Positions 16,774 to 25,239 of a stretch of DNA of 64,000 nucleotides are shown piece after piece. The stretch spans positions 620,001 through 684,000 of the forward strand of contig NZ_UTIQ01000327.1 of the NCBI RefSeq assembly GCF_900582625.1. Direction: 5' to 3'. Each line of letters starts with the position of its first letter. Within the stretch, counting starts at the first letter, position 1. The position numbers and the translations under genes were made by a program. This DNA is from Pseudomonas viridiflava. GTDB lineage: Bacteria > Pseudomonadota > Gammaproteobacteria > Pseudomonadales > Pseudomonadaceae. The notes below the pieces were generated by a model, which worked only from the letters and a program-made list of their open reading frames with translations, made no database searches and was not told the DNA's origin.

Positions 16774-17285
16774 GCCGCTTCCAGACCCTGACGCCTTCCA
16801 CACTGAGCCGCAAAGATTTCGTTCGCGCCTTTGCCGATATCTACGAGCACTCGCCGTGGGTGGCCGAGAAAGCCTATGACCTGGGCGCCGACGGCAGCCT
16901 CGACGACATCGAAGGCCTGCACAGCCGCATGGCCGACATTCTGCTCAGCGCCGATCACGCCGCCCAGTTGGCGCTGATCAACGCTCACCCGGACCTCGCC
17001 GGCAAAGCCGCCGTGCGCGGCGAACTGACAGAAGCCAGCACCTCGGAGCAATCCGGTGCGGGCATCCACGAATGCACGGCTGAAGAGTTTCAACGCTTCA
17101 CCGAGCTGAACGACGCCTACAAAGCGAAGTTCGCGTTTCCCTTCATCATGGCGGTCAAGGGCAGCAATCGGCACCAGATTCTCGCAGCGTTCGAGGAGCG
17201 TATTCACAACTCCAAGGAAGCTGAGTTCGAACGAGCGCTGGCCGAAATCAACAAGATCGCGCTGTTCCGTTTGCAGACCCTATAA
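16770..17285 (+). CDS. uraD: OHCU decarboxylase
   Basis: A 171-residue enzyme that decarboxylates 2-oxo-4-hydroxy-4-carboxy-5-ureidoimidazoline to S-allantoin. The family is recognised from INAHPDLAGKAA, the catalytic-region His within NAHPDLAG, and FPFIMAVKG near the C terminus. The frame is open further upstream, but ATG at 16770 overlaps the puuE stop by four bases and gives the usual length. It is coupled between puuE and alc, although in the pathway it acts before PuuE. Confidence 0.94.
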   Translation: MSRFQTLTPSTLSRKDFVRAFADIYEHSPWVAEKAYDLGADGSLDDIEGLHSRMADILLSADHAAQLALINAHPDLAGKAAVRGELTEASTSEQSGAGIHECTAEEFQRFTELNDAYKAKFAFPFIMAVKGSNRHQILAAFEERIHNSKEAEFERALAEINKIALFRLQTL

Positions 17286-17341
17286 GGCCTGCAGTTCCTG
17301 ACGCCGCCACCTCTCCCCGCCCCATCTAAGGCAGACAAACA

Positions 17342-18337
17342 ATGAAAGCTTACGCCGTACCCTTCGAGAAATACGTCAACCTCGCCGACGCCCGCCTGGG
17401 CACCAAGGCCATCTCGGTTACCGATGACTGGTTCGCCGACGTCAACCGCCTGTTCCAGCCGACTCCGGCGGTGTGGAAGGAGGGCGTGTTCGATGACAAC
17501 GGCAAGTGGATGGACGGCTGGGAATCGCGCCGCAAGCGCTTCGAAGGCTACGACAGCGCGGTGATCAAACTCGGCGTGCCGGGCTCGATCAAGGGTGTGG
17601 ACATCGACACTAGCTTCTTCACCGGTAACTTCCCGCCGTCGGCGTCCCTGGAAGGCTGCTTCGTAGCCGAAGGCGACCCGAGCGACAGCACCGAGTGGAC
17701 TGAAGTACTGGGCGCCGTGGAGTTGAAAGGCGACAGCCACCACTACCACGAGATCGCCAACAGCCAGGCGTTCACGCACCTGCGCTTCAACATTTACCCG
17801 GACGGCGGCGTGGCGCGTCTGCGCGTGTACGGCGTGCCGTTCCGCGACTGGTCTAATGTCGGGGACAACGAACAGGTCGATCTGGCCAGCGCCTTGAACG
17901 GCGGCCGTGCCCTGGCCTGCTCCGACGAACACTTCGGGCGCATGAGCAACATCCTCAACCCGGGCCGTGGCATCAACATGGGCGATGGCTGGGAAACCGC
18001 ACGCCGCCGCACGCCGGGCAACGACTGGGTCATCGTGGCGCTGGGCCACCCGGGCGAAATCGAACGCATCGTGGTCGACACCCTGCACTTCAAAGGCAAC
18101 TACCCGGACAGCTGCTCGATTCAAGGCGCCTTCGTTAAAGGCGGCACCGACAGCCAGATCGAAACCCAAAGTCTGTTCTGGCGCGAACTGCTGCCAAGCC
18201 AGAAACTGCAGATGCACGCCGAGCACGAATTCGCCGAGCAGATCAAAGCCCTGGGCCCAATCACCCACGTACGCCTGAACGTGTTCCCGGACGGTGGTGT
18301 TAGCCGTCTGCGGTTGTTTGGCAAGGTTGCAAAATAA
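17342..18337 (+). CDS. alc: Allantoicase
   Basis: A 331-residue enzyme that splits allantoate into ureidoglycolate and urea. It is built from two homologous jelly-roll repeats. The sequence shows this as paired blocks GKWMDGWESRRKR / GDGWETARRR, IKLGVPGSIKGVDIDTSFFTGN / VALGHPGEIERIVVDTLHFKGN, and HLRFNIYPDGGVARLRVYG / HVRLNVFPDGGVSRLRLFG. It is 56 bases downstream of uraD in the same direction. A repeat pair separates it from allA. Confidence 0.96.
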   Translation: MKAYAVPFEKYVNLADARLGTKAISVTDDWFADVNRLFQPTPAVWKEGVFDDNGKWMDGWESRRKRFEGYDSAVIKLGVPGSIKGVDIDTSFFTGNFPPSASLEGCFVAEGDPSDSTEWTEVLGAVELKGDSHHYHEIANSQAFTHLRFNIYPDGGVARLRVYGVPFRDWSNVGDNEQVDLASALNGGRALACSDEHFGRMSNILNPGRGINMGDGWETARRRTPGNDWVIVALGHPGEIERIVVDTLHFKGNYPDSCSIQGAFVKGGTDSQIETQSLFWRELLPSQKLQMHAEHEFAEQIKALGPITHVRLNVFPDGGVSRLRLFGKVAK

Positions 18338-18348
18338 CACGCGGTCAA

Positions 18349-18457
18349 TCCCCTCTCCCTCAGGGAGAGGGTTAGGGTGAGGGGCTTTTGCGGGTCAAGA
18401 TTCGCGTTTGACTCAGCCCTCACCCCCAGCCCCTCTCCCGCACACGGGAGAGGGGAG
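18349..18457. repeat. Inverted pair of CCCTC-type palindromes between alc and allA
   Basis: 18349-18385 and 18416-18457 are the same element in opposite orientation, giving a potential long hairpin in the alc-allA mRNA. The first copy has a shortened loop. Confidence 0.8.
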
Positions 18458-18494
18458 CTTTAAAGCCTCACTCACGAATAATGTAGAAACCAAC

Positions 18495-18998
18495 ATGCGC
18501 AAACTGATCATCGAACCGCTAACCAAAGAAGCCTTCGCCCCGTTTGGGGACGTCATCGAAACCGAGGGCAGCGACCATTTCATGATCAACAACGGCTCTA
18601 CCCGCCGCTATCACAAGCTGGCGACGGTTGAGACGGCGCAGCCGGATGACAAGGCGATCATCAGTATTTTCAGCGCTGAAAAGCTGGAATACCCGCTCAC
18701 CATCCGCATGTTGGAGCGCCATCCGCAGGGCAGTCAGGCGTTTATTCCGCTGCTCGGCAATCCTTTTCTGATCGTGGTCGCGCCACTTGGCGATGCACCT
18801 GTATCAGGTTTGGTCCGTGCTTTTGTCAGCAATGGCAAGCAGGGCATTAATTACCATCGCGGCGTTTGGCACCACCCGGTGCTGACGATCGAAAAGCGGG
18901 ATGACTTCCTGGTGGTTGATCGCAGCGGTTCTGGCAACAACTGCGATGAGCATTTTTTTACCGAGGATGAACAGGTTCTCCTCAACCCCCACCAATAA
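18495..18998 (+). CDS. allA: Ureidoglycolate lyase
   Basis: A 167-residue cupin-like enzyme that cleaves ureidoglycolate to glyoxylate and urea, the last step in the window's purine route. Recognisable blocks are IEPLTKEAFAPFGDVIE, RMLERHPQGSQAFIPL and GINYHRGVWHHPVLTIE. ATG at 18495 is chosen because it starts the conserved MRKLIIEPLT; the frame continues upstream only through the repeat. It is followed 47 bases later by puuD. Urea use would need urease encoded elsewhere. Confidence 0.94.
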   Translation: MRKLIIEPLTKEAFAPFGDVIETEGSDHFMINNGSTRRYHKLATVETAQPDDKAIISIFSAEKLEYPLTIRMLERHPQGSQAFIPLLGNPFLIVVAPLGDAPVSGLVRAFVSNGKQGINYHRGVWHHPVLTIEKRDDFLVVDRSGSGNNCDEHFFTEDEQVLLNPHQ

Positions 18999-19045
18999 GA
19001 GAAGCTCGGCAACCGGCCAGCCGGTTCCGGGAAGAGGTAAACACT

Positions 19046-20371
19046 GTGGAAGCACATTTGATTGAATGGGCGAACCTGGCGGTGCGCTGGGTTCACATGA
19101 TTGTCGGCATCGCCTGGATCGGTGCGTCGTTCTATTTCGTCTGGCTGGAAAACAACCTCAACCGCGCCAATCCCCGTGATGGCCTGGCCGGTGATTTGTG
19201 GGCGATTCACGGTGGCGGTATCTACCACCTGGAAAAATACAAACTCGCCCCGCCGAAAATGCCGGACAACCTGCACTGGTTCAAATGGGAAGCCTACTGG
19301 ACCTGGATGTCGGGCGTTGCCCTGCTGATGATCGTCTACTACCTCAACCCTTCGCTGTACCTGATCATGCCCGGCAGCGACCTCAGCCCAGCGGCCGCCA
19401 TCGCCATCGGCGTGGGTTCGCTGGTCAGCGGCTGGTTTATCTACAACTTCCTGTGCGACTCGGCGCTGGGTAAACAACCGGCCATGCTCGGCCTGGTGTT
19501 GTTTGTTCTGTTGGTTGCCGCCGCCTATGGCCTGAGCCAGGTGTTCAGCGGGCGCGGTGCGTACATCCATGTCGGCGCCATCATCGGCACCATCATGGTC
19601 GGTAACGTGTTCAACACCATCATGCCGGCCCAGCGCGCGCTGGTGAAAGCCATCGAAGAAAACCGCACGCCCGACCCGGCCCTGCCGGCCAAAGGTCTGC
19701 TGCGTTCGCGCCACAACAACTACTTCACCTTGCCGGTGCTGTTCATCATGATCAGCAACCACTTCCCGAGCACTTACGGCAGCCAATACAACTGGCTGAT
19801 CCTGTCGGGCATCGCGGTATTGGCCGTCATCGTGCGTCACTACTTCAACACCCGTCACCACAGCAACAGCTTCAGCTGGGCCTTGCCGGCCGGCGCGTTG
19901 GGCATGATCTGTCTGGCGTTCGTTACCGGTCCGAGCCTGTCGACCATGAATGGTGCGGGCAACGAGCAAGCTGCTAAAGCCGTCGAATACCAACCGCTGC
20001 CCGCCAGCGCCATTGGCGGCAAGACGGCCAAGGAAGCAGCCGAAGAAGCGGCCAAGCAGCCAGCTCCAGCCGAGCAACCGGTAGCCCAGGCCAGCGCGCC
20101 AGCCGGCGCTCCTGGGTTCGACAAGGTGCATGAAGTGATTCAAGTGCGCTGCACGGTGTGCCACTCGCAGAAGCCCACCAACAGCATGTTCAGCGCGGCG
20201 CCAGCCGGGGTGATGTTCGACACGCCTCAGCAGATTCAGCAAATGGCACCGCGTATTCAGGCGCAGGCTGTGGCGACCCAAGCTATGCCGCTGGGCAACC
20301 TGACCCAGATGACACCGCAAGAGCGGGAGTTGATTGGGGCGTGGATTGCCAAGGGTGCGCAGGTGAACTGA
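19046..20371 (+). CDS. puuD: Membrane urate hydroxylase with C-terminal cytochrome c domain
   Basis: A 441-residue PuuD protein that oxidises urate to 5-hydroxyisourate in the inner membrane and passes electrons to the respiratory chain, without making hydrogen peroxide. The N-terminal two-thirds has about eight helices with conserved WVHMIVGIAWIGASFYF, IHGGGIYHLEKY and HWFKWEAYWTW. An Ala/Pro/Glu-rich linker (about 310-355) joins it to a periplasmic cytochrome c domain with CTVCH at 369-373. GTG at 19046 is the start. It replaces soluble urate oxidases such as HpxO, none of which is seen here. Confidence 0.93.
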   Translation: MEAHLIEWANLAVRWVHMIVGIAWIGASFYFVWLENNLNRANPRDGLAGDLWAIHGGGIYHLEKYKLAPPKMPDNLHWFKWEAYWTWMSGVALLMIVYYLNPSLYLIMPGSDLSPAAAIAIGVGSLVSGWFIYNFLCDSALGKQPAMLGLVLFVLLVAAAYGLSQVFSGRGAYIHVGAIIGTIMVGNVFNTIMPAQRALVKAIEENRTPDPALPAKGLLRSRHNNYFTLPVLFIMISNHFPSTYGSQYNWLILSGIAVLAVIVRHYFNTRHHSNSFSWALPAGALGMICLAFVTGPSLSTMNGAGNEQAAKAVEYQPLPASAIGGKTAKEAAEEAAKQPAPAEQPVAQASAPAGAPGFDKVHEVIQVRCTVCHSQKPTNSMFSAAPAGVMFDTPQQIQQMAPRIQAQAVATQAMPLGNLTQMTPQERELIGAWIAKGAQVN

Positions 20372-20383
20372 GTGGTGCCCTAA

Positions 20384-20416
20384 TAAAAAAACCGCGCCTA
20401 GTGCGCGGTTTTTTTA
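20384..20416 (+). terminator. Intrinsic terminator after puuD
   Basis: AAAAAACCGCGC-CTA-GTGCGCGGTTTTTTT closes the purine region. Confidence 0.9.
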
Positions 20417-20440
20417 TTCATGGTTTTTTTGTAACGGCTT

Positions 20441-20551
20441 GCCCTCTCCCCCAGCCCCTCTCCCGCAAGCGGGCGAGGGGAGCCAATCGGCGTTTTTTCT
20501 ATATCACCGTTCGGCCCCCTCTCCCTCTGGGAGAGGGTTGGGGAGAGGGTC
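20441..20551. repeat. Two CCCTC-type palindromes between puuD and murB
   Basis: Copies at 20441-20481 and 20513-20551, in the gap between the convergent puuD and murB 3' ends. Confidence 0.8.
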
Positions 20552-20558
20552 GCGGACG

Positions 20559-21569
20559 CTACAGCACGTTCGGCTCGATCTCCAACTCCACCCCAAACCG
20601 CTCCAGCACATCCGCCTGAATGCGCTTGGCCAATGCCAGCAGTTGCTCGCCGGTCGCGGTGCCGTAGTTCACCAGCACCAGCGCCTGAAGCGCGTGCACG
20701 CCAGCATCGCCGTCGCGAAAACCTTTCCACCCTGCCCGCTCGATCAGCCAGCCGGCCGCTAATTTCACCTGGCCATCGGCCTGCGGATAAGCCACCACAT
20801 CGGCATGTTCTTCACGGACCTTGGCGGCCAACTCAGCACTCACCAACGGATTTTTGAAGAAGCTGCCCGCGTTGCCGAGCACGGCCGGGTCGGGCAGTTT
20901 TTCGGCGCGGATGGCGCAGATGGCGCGGCTGACGTCGGTGGCGGTGGGCGTGTCGATGCCCTGCTCCGCCAGGCGCTGGCGCACCGGTCCGTATTCCAGA
21001 TGCAGGTGCTGCTGACGGTTCAAAGCAAAGCGCACGCGTAGGATTAGCCAACGACCGGGCTGCTGTTTGAACACGCTGTCGCGGTAGGCGAAGTTGCAGT
21101 CGGCCAGGCTGAAGTCGCGCAGCGCGCCGGTCTGGCGGTCGAGCGCGGTCAGGCTGTGGAACACGTCTTTGATCTCGACGCCATAGGCGCCAATGTTCTG
21201 CATCGGCGCGGCGCCGACGGTGCCAGGAATCAGGCTGAGGTTTTCCAGGCCGCTCAGGCCTTGGCTCAAGGTGGTTTGCACAAACGGGTGCCACGGCTCG
21301 CCCGCCTCGGCTTCTATCACCACCTGCTCGGCGTTTTCTACAATGCGAATGCCGCGACTGGCCATGCGCAGTACCAAGGCCTGCACATCGCCGGTGAGCA
21401 GCAAATTGCTGCCGCCGCCGATCACCAGCAGCGGCAGTTGACGCTCTTCAGCCAGTTTCAGCGCAGCGCGAACGTCGTCATCGTTATGGGCCTCGGCAAA
21501 CTGCGCCGCGCGTACGTCGACGCCAAAGGTATTGAAGGGTTTGAGCGACACCTGCTCGGCCACGTTCAT
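20559..21569 (-). CDS. murB: UDP-N-acetylenolpyruvoylglucosamine reductase
   Basis: A 336-residue FAD enzyme that reduces UDP-GlcNAc-enolpyruvate to UDP-MurNAc in cytoplasmic peptidoglycan precursor synthesis. FAD-binding motifs PLLVIGGGSNLLL and LSLIPGTVGAAPMQNIGAYGVE are clear. The catalytic serine region GNAGSFFKNP and the C-terminal GWLIERAGWKGF mark type I MurB. Its start overlaps the end of the phosphatase gene by four bases, so it is the last gene of a leftward operon from exbB. In PAO1, as I recall, its 3' neighbour is rne; here it is the purine region. Confidence 0.95.
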   Translation of the reverse strand: MNVAEQVSLKPFNTFGVDVRAAQFAEAHNDDDVRAALKLAEERQLPLLVIGGGSNLLLTGDVQALVLRMASRGIRIVENAEQVVIEAEAGEPWHPFVQTTLSQGLSGLENLSLIPGTVGAAPMQNIGAYGVEIKDVFHSLTALDRQTGALRDFSLADCNFAYRDSVFKQQPGRWLILRVRFALNRQQHLHLEYGPVRQRLAEQGIDTPTATDVSRAICAIRAEKLPDPAVLGNAGSFFKNPLVSAELAAKVREEHADVVAYPQADGQVKLAAGWLIERAGWKGFRDGDAGVHALQALVLVNYGTATGEQLLALAKRIQADVLERFGVELEIEPNVL

Positions 21570-22030
21570 AGCCGGCCTCGCACTTCGTTGAGCAATTGCG
21601 CGCCGGCTTGTTCGAGCATGTCGAGCACCTGTTCGAAGCCGTCAGCGCCGCCGTAGTACGGGTCGGGCACTTCGTCGGCATCCAGCTGGTAGCGACGCAG
21701 GTACAGGTCGAGTTCAGCGCGGCTGTTGGCCGGCTGCAGGGCTTTGAGGTCGGCGAAATTGCTGTGATCCATGGCCAGAATCAAGTCGAACTGCTCGAAG
21801 TCCACCTGGCTCACTTGCCGCCCACGCAGGGCGGAAAGGTCATAGCCGCGCTGCAAGGCGGCGGCGCTGGCGCGACTGTCGGCGGGTTTGCCGACGTGCC
21901 AGGGGCCGGTGCCGGCAGAGTCGACATGCACCTGGCCATCAAGCCCGGCGTTAAGCAGTTGCTGGCGGAATACGCCTTCGGCCGAAGGCGACCGGCAAAT
22001 GTTGCCCAGGCACACGAACAACACGCGCAT
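21566..22030 (-). CDS. Low molecular weight protein-tyrosine phosphatase
   Basis: A 154-residue cytoplasmic phosphatase with the P-loop CLGNICRS (nucleophile Cys7 and Arg13) and the general-acid loop DPYYGG near residue 122. Such enzymes dephosphorylate bacterial tyrosine kinases involved in capsule or exopolysaccharide synthesis, but no partner kinase is nearby. It overlaps murB by four bases and touches kdsB, so it is carried within the cell-envelope operon. Confidence 0.93.
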   Translation of the reverse strand: MRVLFVCLGNICRSPSAEGVFRQQLLNAGLDGQVHVDSAGTGPWHVGKPADSRASAAALQRGYDLSALRGRQVSQVDFEQFDLILAMDHSNFADLKALQPANSRAELDLYLRRYQLDADEVPDPYYGGADGFEQVLDMLEQAGAQLLNEVRGRL

Positions 22031-22794
22031 CAGGCCCCCAGCAGGCGCCGAACGCGCTCCAGGTCTTCCTGAGTGTCGACGCCCGCTTGCGGCGCTTCCA
22101 GGGCATCGGCGACATGAATGCGCTCACCGTGAAACAGCGCGCGCAGTTGCTCCAGGCATTCGGTGTCTTCCAGCCAGCACGGGCCCCAGCTTACGAAGTT
22201 GTGCAGGAACTGCGCGCGGTAGGCGTAGATGCCGATGTGGCGGCGGTACGGCACGCCGGCCGGCAGTTGCTCGCGGCTGGCGGCAAAAGCATCACGGGCC
22301 CACGGCAACGGCGCGCGGCTGAAGGTCAGGGCCAGGCCGTTTTGGTCGGTGACGACCTTGACCACGTTGGGGTTGAACAACGCGGCAACTTCTTCAATCG
22401 GCTCGGCCAGGGTCGACATCGCCGCTTCCGGATGGGCTGCCAGGTTGGCGGCCACCTGATCGATAACGGCAGGCGGAATCAGCGGTTCGTCGCCTTGCAC
22501 GTTGACCACAATCGCATCACCAGCCAGCCCCAGCGCGCTGGCCACTTCGGCGAGGCGGTCGGTGCCGGAGTTGTGGTCCACGCGGGTCAGCACCACTTCA
22601 GCGCCAAAGCCCTTGCAGGCCTCGACAATGCGCGCATCGTCGGTGGCTACGACCACGCGCTGGGCGCTGCTTTTGCAGGCTTGTTCCCACACGTGCTGGA
22701 TCATCGGCTTGCCGCAGATGTCTTGCAGCGGTTTGCCAGGCAGGCGGGTGGAGGCGTAACGGGCGGGAATGACAACGGTGAAGGCTGTGCTCAT
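22030..22794 (-). CDS. kdsB: CMP-KDO synthetase
   Basis: A 254-residue cytidylyltransferase that activates KDO with CTP for lipopolysaccharide core synthesis. The N-terminal nucleotide site FTVVIPARYASTRLPGKPL and the motifs VVVATDD, NSGTDRLAEV and NVQGDEPLIP are typical. YRRHIGIYAYR lies in the C-terminal half. Its last base overlaps the first base of the phosphatase gene. The Trm112-like gene ends directly upstream, and lpxK follows further upstream, so two LPS genes sit in one operon. Confidence 0.95.
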   Translation of the reverse strand: MSTAFTVVIPARYASTRLPGKPLQDICGKPMIQHVWEQACKSSAQRVVVATDDARIVEACKGFGAEVVLTRVDHNSGTDRLAEVASALGLAGDAIVVNVQGDEPLIPPAVIDQVAANLAAHPEAAMSTLAEPIEEVAALFNPNVVKVVTDQNGLALTFSRAPLPWARDAFAASREQLPAGVPYRRHIGIYAYRAQFLHNFVSWGPCWLEDTECLEQLRALFHGERIHVADALEAPQAGVDTQEDLERVRRLLGA

Positions 22795-22980
22795 TTACTT
22801 ATCCAGGCGCTCGTCGACGTTCAGGCTGCGGGCTTCGGTTTCCAGCATCACCGGAATGCCTTCGCGCACGGGGAAGGCCAATGCGTCGGCCTTGCACACG
22901 AGCTCGGATTTATCGTCAGCCAGCTTCAGTGGGCCTTTGCACAGGGGGCACGCGAGGATGTCGAGTAGTTTGGGGTCCAT
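22795..22980 (-). CDS. Trm112/YcaR-like zinc-binding small protein
   Basis: A 61-residue protein starting MDPKLLDILACPLCKGPL, with a CPLC pair and one further Cys (ELVCKADALAFPV), the pattern of the UPF0434/Trm112 family. Its role is not firmly known; eukaryotic Trm112 activates methyltransferases. The frame extends upstream to 23052, but that would overlap lpxK and lacks the conserved start. It is placed between lpxK and kdsB, as commonly seen in gamma-proteobacteria. Confidence 0.9.
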   Translation of the reverse strand: MDPKLLDILACPLCKGPLKLADDKSELVCKADALAFPVREGIPVMLETEARSLNVDERLDK

Positions 22981-23026
22981 TGCGAATTCCTTTAACGGGT
23001 GAATGGAGGGGGCGGTCTGCGCAGGC

Positions 23027-24028
23027 TTAGCGCGCCGGCAGCAGACCCGCAAGACGGTGGTCGAACCAGGCCAGAAATGCCGGCGACGGCACGGCGTCGA
23101 CCGCCAGGTACCACCAACTGTCAGCGGCGAAGGCGCGGCATTTCACGGCGTCCTTCTCGGTCATCACCAAGGGCAGCGCGGGGCTGAATGTCAGCTGCTC
23201 GGCGGTGTACTCGGCATGGTCGGCGAAGGCATGGGAAATCGGGCGCCAGTGTAACGCCTGCAACGTGTTGAAGAAACGCTGCGGGTTGCCGATGCCGGCC
23301 ACTGCGTGCAGCGCCTGACCGGGCGGAAAATGCTCAAGACCCACCCGCTCGCCGCTGCGCAGATTGACCAAGGCCGTGGGCTGCAAGGTGAAGCCAAAGC
23401 CGTCTTCAGTGTCGGCAGTGGCACCGTTGAACAACACCGCGTCAACGCTCTGCAAACGCTCCACCGGCTCGCGCAGCGGCCCGGCGGGCAGGCAGCGTCG
23501 GTTGCCGAGGCCGCGCGCCGCGTCGATCAAGACCAATTCGATATCGCGCGCGAGGCGGTAATGCTGCATGCCGTCATCGCTGAGAATCAGGTCTAGCGGT
23601 TCGTCGGCAAGCAAGGCGCGCACGGCGTTGGCGCGGTTGGGGTCGATCATCAGCGGCACGCCGGTGCGTTGCACAATCAACAGCGGCTCGTCGCCGGCCT
23701 GGTCGGCCGACTGCTCGGCGCGAACGCGCCAGGGGAACTGCGGGGGTTTGGCGCCGTAGCCACGACTGACCACGCCGACCTTGAGGCCACGCTGCTGGCA
23801 GTGAGCGATAAGGCTGAGGATCATCGGCGTTTTGCCGGTGCCGCCAACGGTGATATTGCCGACCACCACTACCGGCACGGGCGCGCGGTAACTGTCGCCC
23901 TCGCCGGCCAGGAAACGCTGGCGTTTACGCGTGACCACCGCCCGGTACAACCACTCCAGCGGCCACAACAGACGCAGCGCGGGATGGCCCTGGTACCAGG
24001 CGTTTAGGAGTTTGTCTGAGGCAGCCAT
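23027..24028 (-). CDS. lpxK: Tetraacyldisaccharide 4'-kinase
   Basis: A 333-residue membrane-associated kinase that adds the 4' phosphate to the lipid A precursor. The Walker A is VGNITVGGTGKTPM near residue 60. The Walker-B-like region DLILSDDGMQHYRLARDIELVLID is present. The N terminus (WYQGHPALRLLWPLEWLYRAVV) is amphipathic, as expected for membrane contact. ATG at 24028 is chosen from this conserved start; an upstream in-frame extension would run into exbD. It is the third gene from the start of the exbB-to-murB operon. Confidence 0.95.
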   Translation of the reverse strand: MAASDKLLNAWYQGHPALRLLWPLEWLYRAVVTRKRQRFLAGEGDSYRAPVPVVVVGNITVGGTGKTPMILSLIAHCQQRGLKVGVVSRGYGAKPPQFPWRVRAEQSADQAGDEPLLIVQRTGVPLMIDPNRANAVRALLADEPLDLILSDDGMQHYRLARDIELVLIDAARGLGNRRCLPAGPLREPVERLQSVDAVLFNGATADTEDGFGFTLQPTALVNLRSGERVGLEHFPPGQALHAVAGIGNPQRFFNTLQALHWRPISHAFADHAEYTAEQLTFSPALPLVMTEKDAVKCRAFAADSWWYLAVDAVPSPAFLAWFDHRLAGLLPAR

Positions 24029-24041
24029 CAGCGGCGGACCA

Positions 24042-24482
24042 TCAAGGCGCCTTTGGCGCCTCGATGGTGGTAATGCGCAGTTGACTGAAGCCCAGCTTGC
24101 CCGCCGCATCCATGGCGGTAACGACCGCTTGGTGGGTGGCTTTGCCGTCGGCATTGATGGTCAGTGGCAGGCTGTTGTCGCCGGCCGACTCCCGCTGCAG
24201 CGCGGCCATCAGCGTGGCCAGATCGCTTTTGCTCAGCACCTGATCGTTCAACGAGTAGGTGCCGTCGGCAGCAATCGCCACTTCCAGTTGCTTCAGTTCG
24301 GTGGCTTCCGGCGGCGTGCCGCTGGCCGCTTCCGGCAGCTCGATTTTCAGCTGGGTCGGGCGGCTGAAGGTGGTGGTGACGACAAAGAACAGCAGCAGCA
24401 CGAAGATCACATCGATCAGCGACGTCAGGTTCAGGAACACCTCGTCACGGGCGACACTGTTGGCTCTGCGGCGGAATTTCAC
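24042..24482 (-). CDS. exbD: ExbD/TolR family biopolymer transport protein
   Basis: A 146-residue protein with a short cytoplasmic tail, one membrane helix near residues 20-42 that carries the conserved Asp (LTSLIDVIFVLLLFFVVT), and a periplasmic domain. With ExbB it forms a proton-driven motor in the inner membrane. Its ATG overlaps the exbB stop by four bases. No TonB lies nearby, and the neighbours are LPS genes plus comEC, so the energised partner is uncertain. Confidence 0.9.
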   Translation of the reverse strand: MKFRRRANSVARDEVFLNLTSLIDVIFVLLLFFVVTTTFSRPTQLKIELPEAASGTPPEATELKQLEVAIAADGTYSLNDQVLSKSDLATLMAALQRESAGDNSLPLTINADGKATHQAVVTAMDAAGKLGFSQLRITTIEAPKAP

Positions 24483-25114
24483 GGCTTGCTGTCCTCAACG
24501 AAATCGACTTCGCGATCACCCTGGGTCACTTCCACCAACTTGATGGCTTCCTGTTCCATGGTGACGACGATTTCGTCGACGCGGCGCAGCAGGTAACGGT
24601 GGAAGAACACCGCTGGAATGGCCACGATCAGGCCCGCCGCCGTGGTCACCAAGGCTTTGCCGATACCGCCAGCCAGTTGCCCGGCGTTGGCTTGGCCGTT
24701 GTCCATAAAGCCGCTGAAAATTTCGATCATGCCGAACACCGTGCCGAGCAGGCCGAGCAGCGGCGCCATGGCGGCAATTGTGCCCAGGGCATTGAGGTAG
24801 CGTTCCATCTCATGGATGACACGGCTGGCGGATTCTTCGATGCACTCTTTCATGATCTCGCGACCATGTTTGGAATTGGTCAGGCCGGCGGCGAGGATTT
24901 GTCCCAGCGGCGAGCTGTTGCGCAGTTCCTTGAGCTTGTCTTTGTTCAGCTGTTTGTCTTTGATCATGCGCCACACCTGCCCCAGCAGATGAGGCGGCGC
25001 CACGCGGCTAACGCGCAGGGTCCACAGGCGTTCGGCAACGATGGCCACGGTAGCGATGGAACACAGAATGATCGGTAGCATCATCCAGCCACCTGCTTTG
25101 ACTAGCTCCCACAC
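24479..25114 (-). CDS. exbB: ExbB/TolQ/MotA family proton channel protein
   Basis: A 211-residue inner-membrane protein with three hydrophobic helices: residues about 10-27, 112-133 (IAAMAPLLGLLGTVFGMIEIF) and 150-175 (GKALVTTAAGLIVAIPAVFFH). The second and third are the conserved channel helices of the family. It pairs with ExbD by translational coupling. It is the first gene of the block that continues through lpxK, kdsB and murB. Coupling of a motor to LPS-assembly genes is conserved in pseudomonads, as I recall, but its function is not settled. Confidence 0.9.
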   Translation of the reverse strand: MWELVKAGGWMMLPIILCSIATVAIVAERLWTLRVSRVAPPHLLGQVWRMIKDKQLNKDKLKELRNSSPLGQILAAGLTNSKHGREIMKECIEESASRVIHEMERYLNALGTIAAMAPLLGLLGTVFGMIEIFSGFMDNGQANAGQLAGGIGKALVTTAAGLIVAIPAVFFHRYLLRRVDEIVVTMEQEAIKLVEVTQGDREVDFVEDSKP

Positions 25115-25239
25115 GGTGTCAACTCTCCTGGGTTTAAAACGGCCTGGTATAGCCGGGTTTTACGGGCCTTATCGGATAGCCCCTACAAAAGTGGCGCCAC
25201 TCTAGCATAGGGCCGGGGGCGCGCCGACCGTCGCGGTTC

